A DNA stretch of 64,000 bases from JASHPR01 sp963749145. Lineage in GTDB: Bacteria; Actinomycetota; Actinomycetes; Streptosporangiales; Streptosporangiaceae. The stretch is from NCBI GenBank assembly GCA_963749145.1, contig CAVVLN010000002.1, positions 868,001 through 932,000 of the forward strand, read 5' to 3'. The notes under the pieces are model-generated. The model searched no databases, was not told the DNA's origin, and saw only the letters and a program-made list of their open reading frames with translations. Positions 59,997 to 64,000 of this stretch are shown here, piece by piece (position 1 is the first letter of the stretch; each line of letters begins with the position of its first letter). The position numbers and the translations under genes were made by a program.

Positions 59997-60123
59997 TACC
60001 GCCGTGATGGGCGGCGGCGGCAACGTGGCGGGGCGTGACCGGGCCGGGACGCGGACGCGCTGGGCGGGCTACTCAGCCGGTATCAGGAAGGACTTTGCCG
60101 GGCCCCTGCGCGACCGGGCCGCT

Positions 60124-60852
60124 TCAGACCCGCCAGCGGGACGCGGTCAGGGCCTGGATGGCCGCTTCGCTGCCGTCGAGCCTGACCCGCGCCGCGGCGG
60201 TCCGGCCGAACGCCCACATCGTCAGCTCGGCCGGGGGCCCGGTGACGGTCACGACCGGGGTTCGGGCCTTGGCGGTGATCCGCACCCTGGAGCTTCCCGG
60301 GGTCCTGCCCGCCGCCGGGCCGGCCGCCGCCGGGCCGCCCGGCGTGGGGTCACCCGGGCCGCCGCCCGGCGAGGCCGGCTCCGGCAGGTCGTCCCGGGCC
60401 AGTTCCACGCCCACCGGCGCCTTGCGCAGGATGAACCTGGCCATCGCGAGCCTGTGCCACAGCGCCTCGGTCAGCCCCGGGTCGAGCTTGCGCGGCTCCC
60501 AGTCCGGCTGGGCCCGGCGCACGTCCTCGTGGTGCACGAAATACTCCACCAGGTTGGCCCGCTCGTCGGCACCTGGCAGCCCGAACAGCGAGAACCGCGG
60601 CGGGCCGGTCCTGATCATCTCCACCAGGCGCGGGAACGGCGTCCGCTCCGCCAGCTTGCGCTGCACGTCGCGGGTGTAAGCGGCCAGCGGGCCGCCGAGG
60701 ATGCCCACCCCGGCGTCCGGCCGCCGCTCCCGGAGCACCAGGTGCGCGGCGAGGTCGACGGTGGCCCATCCCTGGCACAGGGTCGGTTCCCGGGGGCCCT
60801 CCTGGTCGAGCAGCGCGCACAGGGCAAGACGCTCATCCCGGGCATACCTCAT
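60124..60852 (-). CDS. TIGR03085 family protein (DinB/MDMPI-like fold)
   Basis: 242 residues beginning MRYARDERLALCALLDQEGP and containing TLCQGWATVDLAAHLVLRERRPDAG and VEYFVHHEDVRRAQPDWEPR, which match TIGR03085 closely. The His residues in AAHL and HHED could bind metal as in mycothiol-dependent and DinB proteins. Substrate unknown. The ATG at 60852 is the start of the conserved region; no clear ribosome site. The 263-base spacer to the trp genes is GC-rich with CCGCC runs and no gene. Confidence 0.86.
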   Translation of the reverse strand: MRYARDERLALCALLDQEGPREPTLCQGWATVDLAAHLVLRERRPDAGVGILGGPLAAYTRDVQRKLAERTPFPRLVEMIRTGPPRFSLFGLPGADERANLVEYFVHHEDVRRAQPDWEPRKLDPGLTEALWHRLAMARFILRKAPVGVELARDDLPEPASPGGGPGDPTPGGPAAAGPAAGRTPGSSRVRITAKARTPVVTVTGPPAELTMWAFGRTAAARVRLDGSEAAIQALTASRWRV

Positions 60853-61115
60853 CGTGCGATGGTAAGCCACCGGCCGTCGGCCGGGAATGTTGCCGGCCGC
60901 CGCCACCTGCCGCCCGGCCGCGGAACGCCGGCCGCCACTACCTGTACCTGCCGCCCGGCCGCCGCCCCGGCCGCCCGGCCGCCGCCACCGCCACCCTGCT
61001 GCCCGGCCGCCCGCCGCCCGGCTGGCCGGGGGCGCCGCCCGATCGGCCCGGCCTATGCTGGCGGCAACGGGCCGCGATCGCCGGCCCGCGTCCCCGGCCA
61101 CGGGAGGAGCCGCAG

Positions 61116-61826
61116 ATGAGCGCGGGTAACCGCGGCCAGCCGCGGCGGGAGCTGACGCTGCTGCTCCTGCTCGGCGCGGCCGGCGCCGGCCTGGTGCTGC
61201 TGGCCACGCGGCAGGGCTGGGCCCAGGTCCAGACGGCCGCGCCAAGGCCGCTGCCCGCGAGCGTCACGACCGAGACCGGCCAGGCGCTCGTGCCCGCGGC
61301 CGGCGCGCTGGCCCTGGCGGCGCTGGCCGGCCTGGCGGCCGTGCTGGCGACCCGGCGCACGCTGCGGCGGATCGCCGCTGGGGTGGTCGCCGCGCTCGGC
61401 GCGGGCGCCGCTGTGGCGGTGAGCGCCGGGATCTCGGCCGCCGACGTCCTGGCGGCCGCCTCGGCCGGGGCTCAGGGCGGCTCCGCCGCGGTGACCGGCT
61501 CGGGCATCGGCAGCACGACCGGCGGCAGCACCGGTACGGGCCCGGCCGGGTCCGCGCTGTCCGGCCTGCCCGCACATGTGGTCTTCGCGGCCTTCCCCTG
61601 GCGCTGGGTCGCCCTGGCGGGCGCGCTCGCCGTCGTCGCGGCCGGGGCTCTGCTGGCGTGGCACGCGCCGCGGCTGCCGGTGATGTCCAGCCGGTTCGAC
61701 CCGCCCGTGCCGGCCGCCGGGCCGGAGCCGGCCGTGCCGGCGGCGGGCCGCGGCTACCAGGCTCGCGACACCGCGGCGATCTGGGAGTCGCTGAGCCGCG
61801 GCGAGGATCCTACCGGCCCGCAGTAG
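61116..61826 (+). CDS. Trp biosynthesis-associated membrane protein (TIGR02234)
   Basis: 236 residues with four hydrophobic segments (ELTLLLLLGAAGAGLVLLATRQGW, LALAALAGLAAVLATRR, VVAALGAGAAVAVSAG, ALAGALAVVAAGALLAWHA) and the family motif ATRQGWAQV. Such proteins are encoded next to trpC or trpE in actinobacteria. ATG at 61116 with GGGAGGAG about 7 bases upstream. A glycine/serine-rich external loop (GSGIGSTTGGSTGTG) interrupts the middle. Function unknown. Confidence 0.87.
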   Translation: MSAGNRGQPRRELTLLLLLGAAGAGLVLLATRQGWAQVQTAAPRPLPASVTTETGQALVPAAGALALAALAGLAAVLATRRTLRRIAAGVVAALGAGAAVAVSAGISAADVLAAASAGAQGGSAAVTGSGIGSTTGGSTGTGPAGSALSGLPAHVVFAAFPWRWVALAGALAVVAAGALLAWHAPRLPVMSSRFDPPVPAAGPEPAVPAAGRGYQARDTAAIWESLSRGEDPTGPQ

Positions 61827-62034
61827 CGCCCGGATCCGGCCGGTGCGGAGGCGCTCGGCGACGGCGTTCCCGGCTGATCCGGCGCGCTCGCCGGGGCCTG
61901 CACCCCGCCGGGCCCGCGTCGCCGGGCGGCGGGGCCGCCGGGGCCCGGAACCAGGGGTCGTGCCGGATCATCCCCGTACTCTCGCTACCATCGGGGGCGC
62001 AAGGCATCCCACCCCGAGGGGGCAGCAGAACCGC

Positions 62035-62844
62035 GTGAGCGTGCTCGACGAGATCCTCGAGGGAGTTCGCGCCGACCTGGCGGCACGGCAGCGGAGCGTC
62101 CCGCTCGCCCGCCTGAAGGAGATGGCGGGCCGGGCCCCGGCCCCGCGTAACGTGCTCGCCGCGCTGAAGGGCGCGGACGTCTCGGTCATCGCCGAGGTCA
62201 AGCGGGCCAGCCCGTCCAAGGGCGCGCTGGCCGCGATCGCCGACCCGGCCGCGCTGGCCGTGGACTACGAGGCCGGCGGTGCCAGCGTGATCAGCGTCCT
62301 GACCGAGCCGCGCCGGTTCGGCGGCAGCCTGGAGGACCTGGTCGCCGTCCGCGACGCGGTGCAGGTGCCGGTGCTGCGCAAGGACTTCCTGATCAGTTCC
62401 TACCAGCTCTGGGAGGCCCGGGCCTACGGGGCCGACCTGGCGCTGCTCATCGTGGCCGCGCTGGAGCAGAATGCGCTCGTGTCGCTGGTGGAGCGGGCGG
62501 TCTCGATCGACCTGGTCCCGCTGGTCGAGGTGCACACCGAGAGCGAGCTTTACCGCGCGCTCGAGGCCGGGGCGCGGGTCATCGGCGTCAACGCGCGGAA
62601 CCTGGCCACGCTCCAGGTCGACCGCAGCGTGTTCGCGCGGCTCGCCCCGCTGATACCCGACGGAGTGATCAAGGTCGCGGAGTCCGGGGTGCGCGGGCCG
62701 CACGACCTGCTCGCCTACGCGGCGGCGGGTGCCGACGCCGTCCTGGTCGGGGAAAGCCTGGTGACGGGCAAGGACCCGCGGTCGGCGGTCGCCGACCTGG
62801 TGACCGCGGGCTCGCATCCGGCGCTGCGCGGAGACCGGGGATGA
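62035..62844 (+). CDS. trpC: Indole-3-glycerol phosphate synthase TrpC
   Basis: 269-residue TIM barrel. SVIAEVKRASPSKG holds the catalytic Lys/Glu region, SVLTEPRRFGGSLEDL, VLRKDFLISSYQLWEARAYGAD, VGVNARNLATL-like IGVNARNLATL, and VAESGVRGPHDL follow. It closes the ring from CdRP to indoleglycerol phosphate in tryptophan synthesis. GTG 62035 preceded by GAGGGGG at about 12 bases. Coupled to trpB (ATGA). The spacer before it (61827-62034) has no clear attenuator. Confidence 0.95.
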   Translation: MSVLDEILEGVRADLAARQRSVPLARLKEMAGRAPAPRNVLAALKGADVSVIAEVKRASPSKGALAAIADPAALAVDYEAGGASVISVLTEPRRFGGSLEDLVAVRDAVQVPVLRKDFLISSYQLWEARAYGADLALLIVAALEQNALVSLVERAVSIDLVPLVEVHTESELYRALEAGARVIGVNARNLATLQVDRSVFARLAPLIPDGVIKVAESGVRGPHDLLAYAAAGADAVLVGESLVTGKDPRSAVADLVTAGSHPALRGDRG

Positions 62845-64000
62845 CGGCCGCCGCTCCCGGCCCGAGCGCATCCGGCACCGTGATGACCGGCGCCGCATCC
62901 AGCCGCGCTGCTTCCAGCCCCGCCGCATCCAGCCGGGCCGTCCCCGACGCCGCCGGGCACTTCGGGCCGTACGGCGGCCGGCTCGGGCCCGAGGCGCTGA
63001 TGTCGGCACTGGAGGAGCTGACCACGGCGTATTTCGCGGCCAAGGCGGATCCTGGCTTTCAGGCCGACCTGGCCGCGCTGCTGCGGGACTACGCCGGCCG
63101 CCCGACGCTGCTGACCGAGGTGCCGAGGTTCGCCGCCGAGGCGGGTGGCGGCCGGGTGTTCCTGAAGCGGGAGGACCTGGCGCACACCGGCTCCCACAAG
63201 ATCAACAATGTCCTCGGCCAGGCGCTGCTGACCCGGCGGATGGGCAAGACCCGGGTGATCGCCGAGACCGGGGCCGGCCAGCACGGCGTGGCCACCGCCA
63301 CCGCCTGCGCGCTGCTCGGCCTGGACTGCGTGGTCTACATGGGCGAGGAGGACACCCGGCGGCAGGCGCTGAACGTGGCGCGGATGCGGATGCTCGGCGC
63401 CGAGGTGGTGCCGGTGACAACGGGCAGCCGGACCCTGAAGGACGCCATCAACGAGGCGTTCCGGGACTGGGTGACCACCGTCGAGTCGACCCACTACTGC
63501 ATCGGCTCGGTGATGGGCCCGCATCCGTACCCGGTCATGGTCCGCGATTTCCAGCGGGTCATCGGCGTCGAGGCACGGGAGCAGGTGCTGGCCGCCGCCG
63601 GGCGGCTGCCCGACGCGGTGATCGCCTGCGTCGGCGGCGGGTCCAACGCCATCGGGGCGTTCCACGCGTTCATCCCGGACGACGGCGTGCGCCTGATCGG
63701 GTGCGAGGCGGGCGGGGACGGGCTGGCCAGCGGGCGCCACGCCGCGACGCTGGTGGGCGGTTCGGCCGGGGTGATTCACGGCATGCGGACCTACCTGCTC
63801 CAGGACGGCGACGGGCAGACGCTGGAAACCCATTCGGTGTCCGCGGGACTCGATTACCCCGGGGTGGGCCCGGAACACGCCTGGCTGCATGACACCGGCC
63901 GGGCCAGCTACCGCGCGATCACCGATGCCGAGGCGATGGACGCGTTCTCGCTGCTGTGCCGGACCGAGGGGATCCTCCCGGCCATCGAGTCCGCGCATGC
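62841..64000 (+). CDS. trpB: Tryptophan synthase beta chain TrpB (cut by window edge)
   Basis: At least 386 residues are present. A 35-residue Ala/Ser-rich tail (SSRAASSPAASSRA) precedes the core: FGPYGGRLGPEALMSALEEL, the PLP lysine in HTGSHKINN, GAGQHGVATA, and CVGGGSNAIG (phosphate loop). It makes L-tryptophan from indole and serine together with TrpA, which should follow outside the window. ATG at 62841 overlaps the trpC stop; an ATG at 62883 is an alternative start. Frame is open to the end. Confidence 0.95.
   Translation, partial: MTAAAPGPSASGTVMTGAASSRAASSPAASSRAVPDAAGHFGPYGGRLGPEALMSALEELTTAYFAAKADPGFQADLAALLRDYAGRPTLLTEVPRFAAEAGGGRVFLKREDLAHTGSHKINNVLGQALLTRRMGKTRVIAETGAGQHGVATATACALLGLDCVVYMGEEDTRRQALNVARMRMLGAEVVPVTTGSRTLKDAINEAFRDWVTTVESTHYCIGSVMGPHPYPVMVRDFQRVIGVEAREQVLAAAGRLPDAVIACVGGGSNAIGAFHAFIPDDGVRLIGCEAGGDGLASGRHAATLVGGSAGVIHGMRTYLLQDGDGQTLETHSVSAGLDYPGVGPEHAWLHDTGRASYRAITDAEAMDAFSLLCRTEGILPAIESAH

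Noticed and set aside
60004..61119. Plus-strand 371-codon ORF over the TIGR03085 gene
   Set aside because: Shadow frame; the minus-strand gene matches a known family from its first residue.
61827..62034. Trp attenuator or leader peptide before trpC
   Set aside because: No run of Trp codons and no competing hairpins were seen in this spacer.

Overview
The window is very GC-rich, with strong G/C preference in third codon positions, GTG starts and ATGA/GTGA stop-start overlaps. It carries an actinobacterial cell-division cluster with Wag31/DivIVA, SepF and a long-linker FtsZ. I infer a high-GC actinomycete, possibly near Streptosporangiales; the sequence alone does not settle the species. 

Left part (1-24,000). 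A DUF58/MoxR pair on the minus strand lies opposite the division and cell wall (dcw) cluster on the plus strand: mraZ, rsmH, ftsL-like, ftsI, murE, murF, mraY, murD, ftsW, murG, murC, ftsQ, ftsZ, pgeF, yggS, sepF, yggT, divIVA, then a membrane protein with a long linker. Most neighbours overlap by 1-13 bases or lie within a few bases, so they are probably translationally coupled. mraZ has an almost perfect self-operator: four TGGRG boxes at 10-base spacing over its promoter. A repeat array and an AT-rich promoter block separate ftsQ from ftsZ. 

Middle (24,000-44,000). ileS is on the minus strand with a T-box leader. It is followed by a TraR/DksA-type protein, lspA, an RluD-type pseudouridine synthase, a DUF2087 protein, a degenerate tyrosine recombinase, an MFS transporter, a class I/II aminotransferase, dnaE, a DUF2254 membrane protein, an ABC exporter pair, a small membrane protein, polyphosphate glucokinase and an MFS protein with a short N-terminus. 

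Right part (44,000-60,000). This is an accessory region that looks built for organophosphonate or organophosphate use. A FAD oxidoreductase (TIGR03364 type) is coupled to a phosphonatase-like HAD hydrolase (TIGR03351 type). A LacI-type regulator precedes an importer operon (binding protein, two permeases, ATPase) that ends in a TIGR03767-type metallophosphoesterase. A second, paralogous four-gene importer faces it on the other strand. A GntR-controlled ABC export module sits between the hydrolase and the LacI gene. The right edge (60,000-64,000) has a TIGR03085 protein and the start of a trp operon: a trp-associated membrane protein, trpC and trpB, the last cut by the window edge. 

Two patterns run through the window. 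First, short tandem duplications are common. At two unrelated gene junctions (ftsW-murG and the second permease pair) the duplicated unit contains a stop-start overlap. This leaves chains of tiny ORFs, each overlapping the next, that end on the real start codon. Second, three genes (ftsL-like, the protein after divIVA, and the first importer permease) read correctly only if the frame changes inside a GC-rich low-complexity stretch. Sequencing indels are the simplest explanation, but that needs testing.
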